DNA of 51,045 nt from assembly GCA_003138975.1 (NCBI GenBank), contig PLHQ01000153.1:29173-80217 (forward strand). Direction: 5' to 3'. A program made the position numbers and the translations under genes. Of this stretch, positions 41,512 to 50,542 are shown one piece after another. How positions within the stretch are numbered: the first letter of the stretch is position 1; each line of letters opens with the position of its first letter. The DNA comes from Acidobacteriaceae bacterium. Its GTDB lineage: Bacteria > Acidobacteriota > Terriglobia > Terriglobales > Acidobacteriaceae. The notes under the pieces are model-generated. The model was not told the DNA's origin. It worked only from the letters and a program-made list of their open reading frames with translations, and ran no database searches.

Positions 41512-41973
41512 ATGCCCAAGAAACCGACCGCTGCCGATGCCCAACTAATTCTCCAACTCTACGATCTGCGCCGCGAAGCGGAAATGCGCAAGGCGCGCAA
41601 CTGGTGGTTTACGACTTTCTGGCCGACTAGCGCCGACGACTTCATGAAGGTCGCGTTTGCTCCTGGGACGCAGGAGAACAATTGGCTGCGCCAAGTGAGC
41701 GGCTATTGGAGCATGGCCGCGTCGTTCGTGCTGCACGGCGCGTTGAGTGCAGATTTGTTCCTCCAGCCCGCCGTAAGCGGGGAAATGTTCATCGTGTTTG
41801 CGAAGGTTCATCCTTTTCTCAAAGAATTGCGCGAAAAAGTTGGCGATCCGGAGATGTTCGGAACTATCGAGAAAGTAATCATGAGCTCCAAGTATGGCCG
41901 TGAACGTTTCAAGTTCATGCTCAAGCGAGTTGAAATGATGCGGGAAAAGATGGCTCCTTCAAAAACTAGCTAG
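41512..41973 (+). CDS. Conserved-looking protein of unknown function
   Basis: I do not recognise this 153-residue protein. It is rich in aromatic and charged residues (RNWWFTTFWP near 30-39), with predicted helices and no signal peptide. AAGGAGG about eight bases ahead fixes the ATG at 41512; earlier in-frame starts lie inside the end of topA. The final codons and TAG stop (ACTAGCTAG) fall in a word related to the repeats at 38683 and 48331. It lies alone between topA and the small membrane peptide gene. Confidence 0.8.
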   Translation: MPKKPTAADAQLILQLYDLRREAEMRKARNWWFTTFWPTSADDFMKVAFAPGTQENNWLRQVSGYWSMAASFVLHGALSADLFLQPAVSGEMFIVFAKVHPFLKELREKVGDPEMFGTIEKVIMSSKYGRERFKFMLKRVEMMREKMAPSKTS

Positions 41974-42118
41974 AAAGTAGCCGTGGTCTTTATCTTGCGG
42001 CACACCGGGAAGAACTTCGCGTTCCTCTTGGATGAATTGAGTGTGCTCGCAAGTGCGCTCCTGCCGCGAAAGGTCCGCTTCACTGCACGGTGATCTGTTA
42101 TTCTAATCAGCTGTGCGG

Positions 42119-42286
42119 ATGATCTGGTGGTTCCTGATCCTGGGTATGAGTACGCTGGTGGTGGTGTGCGTTGCGATCGCCTTGTACATGCGTTTGCGGC
42201 GCCACTTGCAGGCCGCGCATGCAGCCCAGGAAGCAAGCGCCAGACAGCTGGACGGCAAGCGTCAGTCAGGCAATACCGAGGCCTGA
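42119..42286 (+). CDS. Small single-pass membrane peptide (55 residues)
   Basis: From ATG 42119 the frame encodes a hydrophobic helix (about residues 2-24: Trp pair, Leu/Val-rich) followed by a basic and Gln/Ala-rich cytoplasmic tail (RLRRHLQAAHAAQEASARQ), then TGA. This is the usual form of a small type-I/II membrane peptide. An in-frame GTG at 42113 lies 6 bases upstream. TATTCT at 42099-42104 would start transcription near 42111-42113, so a leaderless message is possible. bioY follows 30 bases later. Function is unknown; the frame is coding-like but short. Confidence 0.6.
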   Translation: MIWWFLILGMSTLVVVCVAIALYMRLRRHLQAAHAAQEASARQLDGKRQSGNTEA

Positions 42287-42316
42287 TTTACTCCGCGTTG
42301 ATTCGGAGGCTTTCCC

Positions 42317-42913
42317 ATGGAAAAACCAGCGATGCAAGCTCTGAGCAATCCGAGGGAACGCTCTTTCGTTCCCGAATCTGCGCGACAAGTAGCCCTCGTG
42401 GTTGGGGGCAGCTTGTTCGTGGCGTTGTGCGCGCATATTACGATTCCGCTGCCGTTCACGCCGGTGCCGCTGACGGTGCAGAACTTCGGAGTGCTGCTGG
42501 TGGGTCTGCTGCTGGGCAGTCGCCGCGGTTTTGCGGCGCTTACACTCTATCTGGCCGAAGGCGCGATGGGAATGCCCGTGTTCAGTCCCCTAGATCCCGG
42601 GGGAATCGCCCACCTGCTCGGGCCAACTGGCGGATTCCTGCTGGCCTATCCACTGGTTGCGTGGGTGGCGGGATATGTGATGGAACATGGACACAGGAGC
42701 TTCGCCCGCGCCACGATAAGTGGCTTTCTCGGCGAAGCTGTGCTTTTCACCGGAGGTCTGACCTGGCTCGCGGTTCTGACGCATTCCGTGCTGCAAGCCT
42801 TCCGCTGGGGCCTTTACTGGTTTCTGTTTGCAGAAGTAATTAAGGTGATGATGGCTGCCGGAATTGCGGCGCGATGGCAACGCTCTTCTGCGGACGGCAC
42901 GAAAACACAGTAG
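42317..42913 (+). CDS. bioY: BioY biotin transporter substrate-binding subunit
   Basis: The 198-residue membrane protein is the S component of the energy-coupling-factor biotin transporter. The family motifs HITIPLPFTPVPLTVQNFGV, LLGSRRGFAALTLYLAEGAMGMPVF and the GPTGGFLLAYPL segment are clear, with about six membrane helices. GGAGG seven bases ahead supports ATG 42317. No EcfA or EcfT gene is adjacent; BioY can work with shared ECF modules or, in some bacteria, alone. It lies between the small membrane peptide and mqnD; the next gene begins 20 bases after its stop. Confidence 0.93.
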   Translation: MEKPAMQALSNPRERSFVPESARQVALVVGGSLFVALCAHITIPLPFTPVPLTVQNFGVLLVGLLLGSRRGFAALTLYLAEGAMGMPVFSPLDPGGIAHLLGPTGGFLLAYPLVAWVAGYVMEHGHRSFARATISGFLGEAVLFTGGLTWLAVLTHSVLQAFRWGLYWFLFAEVIKVMMAAGIAARWQRSSADGTKTQ

Positions 42914-42933
42914 CAAGTTTTGGAGTTCAAGAG

Positions 42934-43821
42934 ATGACAGTAATTTCGGAAGCGGAAACAAAACATTCCGGTGGCAACCAGTCGTCGCACGTGCGCGAGA
43001 TTTCGATTGCTCACAGCCCGGATTCCGACGATGCGTTTATGTTCTACGGCCTTGCCACCAGCAAGGTTCGCGTGCCGGGACTGCGTTTCACTCATACCCT
43101 CTGTGATATCGAGACCTTGAATCAGAAGGCGCGCGAAGGCGTCTACGATGTAACCGCGATTTCATTTCACGCCTATCCTTATATACAGGACTTGTACGCG
43201 CTGATGTCGTGCGGAGGCAGCGTGGGCGAAGGCTACGGGCCCATGATCGTTTCGCCGCGCCCGTTTACGCAAAGTGAGATCAAGGAGAAGCGCATCGCGG
43301 TTCCGGGCATGCTTACAACCGCGTATCTTGCGCTGCAACTTTTTGCTCCGGGAGTGGAGACCGAAGTCGTTCCGTTCGATCAGATCATTCCGCAGGTACT
43401 CGAGGGCAAGTACGAAGCCGGACTCATCATCCATGAAGGCCAATTAACCTACGACAAGGCCGGCCTGCACCGCGTTGTCGACCTTGGCCGCTGGTGGCAG
43501 AAGATGACAGGCCTGCCGCTTCCGCTGGGAGGCAACGCCATCCGCCGTACGCTCGGCCCGAAACTCATCTCCGCAGTCAATGGCGCGTTGCGCGACAGCA
43601 TTCAGTATGCTCTCGACCATCGCGAAGAAGCCTTGTCCTATGCCATGCAGTTCGCGCGCGATCTCGACACACAAACGGCTGACCAGTTCGTCGGCATGTA
43701 CGTGAACGAGCGTACGCTCGACTATGGGCCAGAAGGACGCGAAGGCGTTGCACGTCTGCTCGACATGGGCCACAAAGCGGGCATCATTGGGCCTGAGGCA
43801 CGAGTGGATTGGGTAGCGTAG
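42934..43821 (+). CDS. mqnD: 1,4-dihydroxy-6-naphthoate synthase (MqnD)
   Basis: This 295-residue enzyme acts after MqnC in the futalosine pathway, cleaving cyclic dehypoxanthine futalosine to 1,4-dihydroxy-6-naphthoate. Family marks are EISIAHSPDSDDAFMFYGLA, a DIETLN segment, DVTAISFHAYPYI, YGPMIVSPRP, IAVPGMLTTAYLAL, the LIIHEGQLTYDKAGL loop and DLG-WW. ATG 42934 has GGAG about 10 bases upstream; earlier in-frame starts overlap bioY. With mqnA and mqnC about 5-8 kb away it makes three of the four core futalosine functions; mqnB is not in the window. Confidence 0.93.
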   Translation: MTVISEAETKHSGGNQSSHVREISIAHSPDSDDAFMFYGLATSKVRVPGLRFTHTLCDIETLNQKAREGVYDVTAISFHAYPYIQDLYALMSCGGSVGEGYGPMIVSPRPFTQSEIKEKRIAVPGMLTTAYLALQLFAPGVETEVVPFDQIIPQVLEGKYEAGLIIHEGQLTYDKAGLHRVVDLGRWWQKMTGLPLPLGGNAIRRTLGPKLISAVNGALRDSIQYALDHREEALSYAMQFARDLDTQTADQFVGMYVNERTLDYGPEGREGVARLLDMGHKAGIIGPEARVDWVA

Positions 43822-43838
43822 AGAGATTCTTCAAGGGC

Positions 43839-44564
43839 ATGGCGCATTTGTCCGGCACGACAGAAAACACCTGCGAAACACAGACCCTGCTGATTGACGC
43901 GGACGACACACTCTGGGAAAACAACATTTATTTCGAGCGGGCCATTGTGCGCTTCATTTCATTCCTCAATCACCACGAATTTTCTTCCGCGCAAGTGCGG
44001 GAGGTGCTCAACGACGTAGAGCGCGAATGCATCGTGAAGCATGGTTACGGCCTGCACAGCTTTGCGCACGCGCTGGTGGACACGTTCGAGCGGCTCAGCG
44101 TGGAGCCGGTCACTCCCGAGTTGCACGCGCAGATCCAAAGCTTCGCCCACACCGTCGCCGGCCACCCGATTGAAATTCTGCCCGACGTGCCTGAAACGCT
44201 TCAGTATCTTTCGAACCGGCATCACCTCATCTTGATGACCAAGGGCGCCATCGTGGAGCAGACCGGAAAGATCGAACGCTCAGGACTGAAGGAATATTTC
44301 GCCGCAACGGAGATCGTTGCCGAAAAAGATTCCGCGGCCTACCAGGCGGTCATCGAGAAATATGAACTGGCCCACGATTCCACGTGGATGGTCGGCAACA
44401 GTCCGAAATCTGACATCAATCCGGCGCTGGCTGCGGGATTGCACGCGGTCTTCGTCCCTCACGGCAACACCTGGGTTCTCGAACATGATGAACTGAATGC
44501 GGCTCCTCCCCCACAGCGTCTGCTCAGCGTGGGACGCTTCGCCGAGCTGCGCGAGTATTTTTGA
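43839..44564 (+). CDS. HAD-superfamily hydrolase
   Basis: The 242-residue protein shows the HAD motifs: motif I LLIDADDTLWENN (nucleophile Asp near residue 20), motif II LMTKG, motif III Lys near EIVAEKD, and motif IV MVGNSPKSDINPAL. A helical cap follows motif I. Members are phosphatases or dehalogenases; the DADDTLW form is common in phosphatases of unknown substrate. I use ATG 43839; the TTG at 43809 would overlap the end of mqnD by 13 bases and adds no conserved sequence. Substrate not predictable. Confidence 0.87.
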   Translation: MAHLSGTTENTCETQTLLIDADDTLWENNIYFERAIVRFISFLNHHEFSSAQVREVLNDVERECIVKHGYGLHSFAHALVDTFERLSVEPVTPELHAQIQSFAHTVAGHPIEILPDVPETLQYLSNRHHLILMTKGAIVEQTGKIERSGLKEYFAATEIVAEKDSAAYQAVIEKYELAHDSTWMVGNSPKSDINPALAAGLHAVFVPHGNTWVLEHDELNAAPPPQRLLSVGRFAELREYF

Positions 44565-44672
44565 GGCCCGCCCTTCACAGAGTCCGAGAGCACAGGAAAA
44601 GCCAGAACCAAATTCGTCACTCAGTTTTCAGCAGCCCGCAAGCACCAAACTAACCAACAACCCTCTCTCACT

Positions 44673-45980
44673 GTGCAAGTTTCCCGCATGTTACGCTCGT
44701 TCTGTTCAGCATTCTTGCACTACTTGTCTACCGTGGAAACAAATAATTTCCGCAGGTTGTTGCGCACGGTTGAAACTCTCTCCGATCTTGGACCGGAGCT
44801 GACAGCCGAGCGTGAATTCACCGAAACGTCGCGCCGCATGCTGTCCGCTGTAATGGAAGCGGCAGGCGCGCGCGAAGGTGCGCTTTTCGTTTTCAATGAG
44901 AAGCCCACCATGCTCACCTCCGTGGCAGCGGAAGGCTTCGCCATGCTTCCCGAGCCGGCCTTCATCCCTCTTCTGCCCAAACACACTCATGCCCTCACCG
45001 CTGCGCGCGGAGCGATTGTGCTCAATGCTTCCACGTATTCGGTGTTTCTCAGTTCCAATGGCAACGTCGCTCCCGAATTGTTCAAGTGCATCGCTCCACT
45101 CAAATCGGTTGGCAAGCTCGCCGGAGTTGTGGCCCTGGGGCGGCGTCCGGGAGATGCTCCCTATCTGGAAGCCGAATTGGATGCCGTGGATCTGCTGTGC
45201 AGCTACATCGGGCTAGCCGTGCACAACCACGCGCTAACCCAGACACTGGCTCAGCGGGTCACTGAAAATCTGCGCCTGATGGCTTCACTACATGGCTTCT
45301 ATGACAGTGCCTTGGAGGCGTTCGCCACCGCAATCGACGTAAAGCACGTCAACATTCACGGTCACTCTCTTCGCGTGGGACGCTACGCCGCTGCCATTGG
45401 TGAAGCGATGGGCGTGGAAGGCGGCGACGTCGCCGCGCTGCGCAGCGCTGGATATTTGCACGATATCGGCAAGGTGGCGGTGGACCGCCGCCTGTTCGGC
45501 AAGCCCGGAGCGCTCAACCCCGAGGAGTTTCGCGAGATGGCGGACCACACTGTGGTCGGCCATCAAATTGTCAGCAGCGTGGAATTCCCTTGGCCGAAGA
45601 TTCATGAGTCGGTGCGGTGGCATCATGAGCGCAGCGATGGCTCCGGATATCCCGATGCTTTGGCCAGCGACGAATTGCCCATGCCGGTGCGCATCATGGC
45701 GCTCGCCGATACATTCGACGCGATGACCAGCTTACGTCCTTACCGCGAACCGCTTTCCCTGGGCGGCGCGCTGAGTGATCTCGTGCGCATGACTCCGCAA
45801 AAATACGATCCCAACGCGGTTCAGGCCCTGCTGATCCAGGTGCGCCGCGATGCCGTGGGGAGTAATCGCGTTCCGTTGTTGGCCGATCATATGTCAGTGA
45901 ACATTGCTCCAACCGATGTCGACCAGTTAGCCGCCACTCTGCAGCACAAAGTCTCCCGCGGCAAAACGTATCTGACTTAA
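44673..45980 (+). CDS. GAF and HD-GYP domain protein (probable cyclic-di-GMP phosphodiesterase)
   Basis: This 435-residue protein has a GAF-like N-terminal part (about 45-190) and a C-terminal HD-GYP domain (about 215-390). The HD dyad is at 263-264 (YLHDIGK), and HHERSDGSGYP at 317-327 carries the GYP motif; ADTFDAMTSLRPYR follows. HD-GYP enzymes hydrolyse cyclic-di-GMP. The GAF region may bind a regulatory ligand. It starts with GTG at 44673 or ATG at 44688; neither has a clear ribosome binding site. There is no receiver domain. It stands about 110 bases after the HAD gene. Confidence 0.9.
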   Translation: MQVSRMLRSFCSAFLHYLSTVETNNFRRLLRTVETLSDLGPELTAEREFTETSRRMLSAVMEAAGAREGALFVFNEKPTMLTSVAAEGFAMLPEPAFIPLLPKHTHALTAARGAIVLNASTYSVFLSSNGNVAPELFKCIAPLKSVGKLAGVVALGRRPGDAPYLEAELDAVDLLCSYIGLAVHNHALTQTLAQRVTENLRLMASLHGFYDSALEAFATAIDVKHVNIHGHSLRVGRYAAAIGEAMGVEGGDVAALRSAGYLHDIGKVAVDRRLFGKPGALNPEEFREMADHTVVGHQIVSSVEFPWPKIHESVRWHHERSDGSGYPDALASDELPMPVRIMALADTFDAMTSLRPYREPLSLGGALSDLVRMTPQKYDPNAVQALLIQVRRDAVGSNRVPLLADHMSVNIAPTDVDQLAATLQHKVSRGKTYLT

Positions 45981-46118
45981 CTCCTGGCTTCTGGCTTGGC
46001 TTTTGGCTCTTGGTTCCAACATTAACGTTATCCTTCGGTAACCTATCGGTCAGCAACTTTTTCCTTCGCTCGGGTTCATAATAAGAGGGCTGTCCTCCCT
46101 CGCTGATCCGGAGTCTTC

Positions 46119-48305
46119 ATGCCTGTGGGCCGCGCCAAGTTCGCCGTTATTCTTCTATCCGTCAGCTTGGCTTGCACCGTCCCGCCCTTGCTTGCGAAAA
46201 AGAGGGACAAGACGCCCCCCAGTGCTGGCGATCAACGCCGCGCCCTACACGCTCTCAATCGTTTGACTTTCGGTCCGCGGCCCGGAGACGTGAAGCGAGT
46301 AATGACGATCGGTGTCGACAAGTGGATTGATCTGCAACTGCATCCCGAAAAAATCGACGACAGCGCCCTCGATGCGCGTCTGGAGCCTTTCCGCACAACT
46401 CGCATGAGCACGAAGGAACTTGCAGAAAGCTTTCCGGATGGCCAAGAGATCAATCAGGTGATGAACGGCAAGAAGCCCATGCCATCCGACGCCGCGTTAC
46501 GCATGGTGTATCAAGTTCAGATCGACCGGCAACAGGAGAGAAAAGAGCGTTTGCAGGAAGCCGCGAAGAATACGAATCCCGTGGCCGCACCCGCTGAGGG
46601 TGCCACGATGGCGTCCGGCGCTGCACCAGATGCGGATCATTCTGCAACAAACGCCGCCATGAACCACGGCGCCACAGGCAATGACACTGCCGCAGATACA
46701 AACACAGGAACTACCACAGACACCAGCGAAACGACAGCGGTCACCGCGCTTCCAGCCAAGCTGACGCCCGAGCAGCAAGACCCGGCGCGCCGGCGCGAGG
46801 ACCAACTTTACGCCGATCTGGATTTGCAGCGACTCGCGAGCATTCCGCCCGAGCAGCGTTTCAAGAAAATTCTCAGCATGTCGCCGACGGCACAACTCGC
46901 GTTTGCCGATTCCCTGCGCGGAGGGAAAGGCCAGGAGTTCCTCGAGGGCGTGCCTCTGAAGCAGAAGGAAATTTTGCTCGCCATGAATAATCCTGCGGGC
47001 GTGGTCACCGGCGAACTGACGCAGGCCAAGCTTCTGCGCGCCATCTACAGCGAGCGTCAGCTGGAGGAGGTGATGACCGATTTTTGGTTTAACCACTTCA
47101 ATGTATTCGTGGACAAGGGAGTCGATCGGCTACTCATTACCAGCTACGAGCGCGATGTGATTCGCCCGCGCGCGCTCGGCAAGTTCGAAGACCTGCTTGT
47201 GGCCACGGCGAAGAGTCCGGCGATGTTGTTTTACCTCGACAACTGGCTTAGCGTGGGTCCGAACTCGCCGCAAGCTATGGGTATTCCGCCGCATCCTTAT
47301 GGACCGCACGGGCGCCCCTATCCTCCGCGTCGACCTAATCAGGGCAAGCGCCCCAGTGGCCTTAATGAAAACTATGGACGCGAGTTGCTGGAACTGCACA
47401 CGTTGAGCGTGAACGGCGGCTACTCGCAGCGCGATGTCACTGAGGTTGCCAAAGTCTTTACCGGGTGGACTATCGACACGCCGTACCAGGGCGGCGGCTT
47501 CAAATTCGATCCGCGGATGCACGAGCCCGGACCCAAGTTCGTGCTCGGTCACCGCATCAAGCCCAAGGGTGAAGGCGAGGGACTGGAACTGCTGCACCGG
47601 CTGGCCACAAGTCCGCAGACGGCGCACTTCATCTCGCTCAAGCTCGCGGAACGGTTTGTTTCGGATGATCCGCCTCCAGCTTTGGTCGATCACTTGGCGA
47701 AAACGTTCCTGAAAAAGAAGGGCGACATTCGCGAAGTGCTCGAGGCGCTTTTTCACTCGCCTGAGTTTTGGGATGACGGAACCTACCGCGACAAGGTAAA
47801 GACGCCGCTGGAATTCGTGGCTTCGGCGGTGCGGGCCACCGGCGCAGAGGTCGACGATGCGTTGCCGCTCATCCGCCAGCTCAACAATATGGGCATGCCA
47901 CTTTACGGCGCGCAGCCGCCCACCGGCTATTCCATGAAGGCGGAAACGTGGGTGAGCTCGTCTGCGCTGCTCAATCGCATGAATTTTGCTTTGGCGCTGA
48001 GCAACGGCAAGATCAAGGGCGTGAAGGTGGACGTGGCGCAATTGGCGGGGAGCAATCCGCCCAATCCGCCGCCAGATTCGACCCGGACACTCGCCGCGCT
48101 CGAAGTCAGCCTGCTTGACGGAGACGTGTCAAAACAGACGCACGACTCGATCACGGCACAGATCGATGCCGCAGCAACTAATGGCGCGCAGCAGAAGCAA
48201 GACAAGAAGACCGGAGCGCGCAAGCCCGTGGATGCATCGCGTCCTCCGGATGTGAATACAATCGCGGGCTTGCTGCTAGGCTCGCCGGAGTTTCAGAGAA
48301 GATAG
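46119..48305 (+). CDS. Secreted DUF1800 family protein
   Basis: The 728-residue protein has a signal peptide (about 1-26) and the DUF1800 domain: ALNRLTFGPRPGD near 44-56, a W-NHFNVF segment, SPAMLFYLDNWLS, NENYGRELLELHTLSV, and VTEVAKVFTGWT. A Thr/Ala/Asp-rich, probably disordered insert (about 150-215) interrupts the domain. The function of DUF1800 is unknown; genes are usually paired with DUF1501, as here, 95 bases downstream. GGAG six bases ahead supports the ATG. Exported or outer-membrane-associated location is inferred from the signal peptide. Confidence 0.9.
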   Translation: MPVGRAKFAVILLSVSLACTVPPLLAKKRDKTPPSAGDQRRALHALNRLTFGPRPGDVKRVMTIGVDKWIDLQLHPEKIDDSALDARLEPFRTTRMSTKELAESFPDGQEINQVMNGKKPMPSDAALRMVYQVQIDRQQERKERLQEAAKNTNPVAAPAEGATMASGAAPDADHSATNAAMNHGATGNDTAADTNTGTTTDTSETTAVTALPAKLTPEQQDPARRREDQLYADLDLQRLASIPPEQRFKKILSMSPTAQLAFADSLRGGKGQEFLEGVPLKQKEILLAMNNPAGVVTGELTQAKLLRAIYSERQLEEVMTDFWFNHFNVFVDKGVDRLLITSYERDVIRPRALGKFEDLLVATAKSPAMLFYLDNWLSVGPNSPQAMGIPPHPYGPHGRPYPPRRPNQGKRPSGLNENYGRELLELHTLSVNGGYSQRDVTEVAKVFTGWTIDTPYQGGGFKFDPRMHEPGPKFVLGHRIKPKGEGEGLELLHRLATSPQTAHFISLKLAERFVSDDPPPALVDHLAKTFLKKKGDIREVLEALFHSPEFWDDGTYRDKVKTPLEFVASAVRATGAEVDDALPLIRQLNNMGMPLYGAQPPTGYSMKAETWVSSSALLNRMNFALALSNGKIKGVKVDVAQLAGSNPPNPPPDSTRTLAALEVSLLDGDVSKQTHDSITAQIDAAATNGAQQKQDKKTGARKPVDASRPPDVNTIAGLLLGSPEFQRR

Positions 48306-48400
48306 CCGCTGACTTCTGGCTACTCGCTCTAGCTAGAAGCAACGGGACACCTTGGCGGCTATGAGCGTAGTGCCTGCAAGCTAGCAGCTAGGAGCATTTT
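48306..48400. repeat. Intergenic repeat of CTAGC/AGCTAG words
   Basis: The gap between the DUF1800 and DUF1501 genes holds AGCTAGAAGC at 48331-48340, which matches the arm at 38842, and GCTAGCAGCTAGGAGC near 48381-48396. The latter also supplies the AGGAG ribosome binding site of the downstream gene. It is the same word family as at 38683-38852. Confidence 0.4.
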
Positions 48401-49645
48401 ATGTCCATCACTCGTCGCGTCTTTCTTCGCAATAGCGCACTCGCCGTCGTCGGCACGGCGGCAGTGCCGAGCTTTCTCGCTCGCGCCGCCATGGGTGCGG
48501 CTCAACCGGGCACACGCAACAAACGCCTGGTCGTAATCTTCCAGCGCGGTGCGGCCGACGGTTTGAATATTGTGGTGCCTCATGGTGAGGCGCAATATTA
48601 CGCGATGCGGCCCACCATCAACATTCCGCGAAAATCCGTACTCGATCTCGATGGTTTCTTCGGCCTGCATCCTTCGCTCGCGCCGTTCCAGCCGCTCTGG
48701 CAGCAGCGTCAACTGGCGATTGTGCACGCGGCCGGATCGCCCGATCCCAGCCGCTCCCATTTCGATGCACAGGACTTTATGGAGGCCGGCACTCCAGGCG
48801 TGAAGGCCACAGAAGATGGATGGCTCAATCGCGCTTTGCGCAAGCTGCCTCAACCATCGCAGAAATCGGCCTTCGAAGCCATCGCCATGGGGCCGTCGAT
48901 TCCGCGCATCTTGAGTGGCGTCGAGCCTGCCATCGCCATCAACAACATCAACGATTTCTCCGTCGGCGGACGCAATCCGAAAGCCTCGCCAGTCGCCAAT
49001 ACTTTCGAGTCCATGTACGACCACTCGCTCGATACCGTCCTGCAAGGTACCGGAGAAGAGACGTTTGACGCGGTCAAGATGCTCAAGTCCGCGGATCCGT
49101 CGAAGTACAAACCTGCGCCCGGCGCCGATTACCCCAAGGGGCGCTTCGGCGACAGCCTGCGCCAGCTCGCGCAGCTCATCAAGGCGAATCTCGGCGTGCA
49201 GGTGGCGTTCGCTGACATCGGCGGCTGGGACCATCACGTCAACGAAGGCGCAACCGAGGGCCAGATTGCTAACGTACTCCACGACTTTTCGCAATCGATC
49301 GCCGCTTTCTGGACCGATCTCGGCGACCTCGGCGAAGACACGGTGGTCGTGACCATGTCCGAGTTCGGCCGCACCGCACGCGAAAATGGAAATCGCGGCA
49401 CCGACCATGGCCACGCTAACGTAATGTTTGTGCTGGGCGGACCAGTGAAAGGCGGCGAGGTCTACGGACGCTGGCCGGGCCTCGATCAATCGCAGCTCTA
49501 CGAAGGCCGCGATTTGGCATTGACCACGGACTTTCGTCAAGTTCTCGGCGAGGCCGTCGCACGACATATGGGGAACAAGAACTTGAATGAAGTGTTTCCG
49601 GGATACGACAATCAGCCGGGGAAATTCTTAAGATTATTGGGATAA
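48401..49645 (+). CDS. Tat-exported DUF1501 family protein
   Basis: This 414-residue protein begins with a twin-arginine signal (TRRVFLRNSALAVVG) and then has the DUF1501 domain: RLVVIFQRGAADGLNIVVP, the SHFDAQDFMEAGTPG stretch, DIGGWDHHVNEG, and TVVVTMSEFGRTARENGNRGTDHGHANVMFVLGG. DUF1501 belongs to the alkaline-phosphatase/sulfatase-like fold, with metal-binding Asp and His residues visible in these motifs. AGGAG lies six bases before the ATG. It follows its usual partner DUF1800 in the same orientation, across a small repeat with AGCTAGAAGC (48331-48340). A joint extracellular role is likely but unknown. Confidence 0.92.
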   Translation: MSITRRVFLRNSALAVVGTAAVPSFLARAAMGAAQPGTRNKRLVVIFQRGAADGLNIVVPHGEAQYYAMRPTINIPRKSVLDLDGFFGLHPSLAPFQPLWQQRQLAIVHAAGSPDPSRSHFDAQDFMEAGTPGVKATEDGWLNRALRKLPQPSQKSAFEAIAMGPSIPRILSGVEPAIAINNINDFSVGGRNPKASPVANTFESMYDHSLDTVLQGTGEETFDAVKMLKSADPSKYKPAPGADYPKGRFGDSLRQLAQLIKANLGVQVAFADIGGWDHHVNEGATEGQIANVLHDFSQSIAAFWTDLGDLGEDTVVVTMSEFGRTARENGNRGTDHGHANVMFVLGGPVKGGEVYGRWPGLDQSQLYEGRDLALTTDFRQVLGEAVARHMGNKNLNEVFPGYDNQPGKFLRLLG

Positions 49646-49673
49646 CGAGAACGAAGCCAACAGGACAGCCCTA

Positions 49674-49982
49674 TTAGATCTCAATCAGCACATCGCCGTT
49701 TTCAATTTTCAGTGGATACACGGCGACTTTCGCGCTGGGATTTTGCGACGCCTCGCCAGTCCTTGGATCCCATGCCCAGCCGTGCCAGGGACACACCACC
49801 TTGCCTCCCTCAATCATTCCCTGCCCCAGCGGGCCGCCGCGGTGCAGGCATACGTTGTCCATGGCGCTGTAGGTGCCGTTTACGTTAGCGACGCAGATCG
49901 TCTTCGCGCCGCAGGGAAATTCTTGGGCTTCGTCGGCGGGCGGGAGTTCGGATTCGGTGGTGAGTTTAAGGAACGCAGGCAT
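49674..49982 (-). CDS. Rieske-type [2Fe-2S] ferredoxin
   Basis: The 102-residue soluble protein is a single Rieske domain. Cluster ligands are visible as C-x-H in NVCLHRGGPLGQG and C-x2-H in VVCPWHGWAWD. It probably carries electrons to an oxygenase or reductase not present here. GAGG eight bases ahead supports ATG 49982; an earlier in-frame ATG would overlap the DUF4440 gene. It is the third minus-strand gene after nuoB and the DUF4440 gene. Confidence 0.9.
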   Translation of the reverse strand: MPAFLKLTTESELPPADEAQEFPCGAKTICVANVNGTYSAMDNVCLHRGGPLGQGMIEGGKVVCPWHGWAWDPRTGEASQNPSAKVAVYPLKIENGDVLIEI

Positions 49983-50011
49983 TATCTTAACCTCGGCCCC
50001 GCAGTCTTCTG

Positions 50012-50494
50012 TCAGTTCTGCCTTGTCTGGCTGTCTTTCGGGGGCTCGGGGATAATCGTCCCCTGCTCGAGCCGTATCAGCCATTCACCCCTCTGTCGGG
50101 TCCACACCGTGGTCAGGCGAAAACGCTGCGGAAATGGCTGGCCCTTGTAGGTCGCATCCACTTCCATCTTGCAGGTCAAGTAAGCGGCGTCGCGAGCCAT
50201 CAACTTGAACGCGCAGTCCGACAGTTTGTAGTCGCGCAACACAACGTCGGCCCAGCCAGCTTCAATATCCGCGCGATGGTACACGCCTCCGTCACCCGCC
50301 ACTTCGGCAAAATCATCCGCGAGATGCGACAGGACGAACTTGAGATCCTTCCGCTTCTCCGCTTCATACATCTGGTGGAGGGTCTCGGTGATCTGTTTTT
50401 CGACCGCCGTTTCTTTCGTCGAACTCTGTCCCCAAACGCGTCCGCCAGACAAAAGACATAACGCCGTGACCGCGACTACCGCTGCGATCTTCAT
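50012..50494 (-). CDS. Exported SnoaL/DUF4440-like protein
   Basis: This 160-residue protein has a signal peptide (about 1-22, ending RVWG) and an NTF2-like fold: an N-terminal helix (EKQITETLHQMYEAEKRKDLKFVLSHLADDF), the ADIEAGWADVVLRDY helix-strand, and beta strands ending GEWLIRLEQGTII. DUF4440 proteins are varied and many have no known activity. ATG 50494 is likely the start. It sits 48 bases after nuoB on the same strand and 29 bases ahead of the Rieske gene, but no functional link to complex I is evident. Confidence 0.85.
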   Translation of the reverse strand: MKIAAVVAVTALCLLSGGRVWGQSSTKETAVEKQITETLHQMYEAEKRKDLKFVLSHLADDFAEVAGDGGVYHRADIEAGWADVVLRDYKLSDCAFKLMARDAAYLTCKMEVDATYKGQPFPQRFRLTTVWTRQRGEWLIRLEQGTIIPEPPKDSQTRQN

Positions 50495-50542
50495 GGTAGG
50501 CCGATTTCAGTTCTCAGATGGCGGAATACTCACTGCTGACAG

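Noticed and set aside
45981-46118. CTGGCTTCTGGCTTGG-type repeats and a CATAAT box ahead of the DUF1800 gene
   Set aside because: The repeated words are short and imperfect, and the -35 for CATAAT is poor; not enough to call a repeat array or a promoter.
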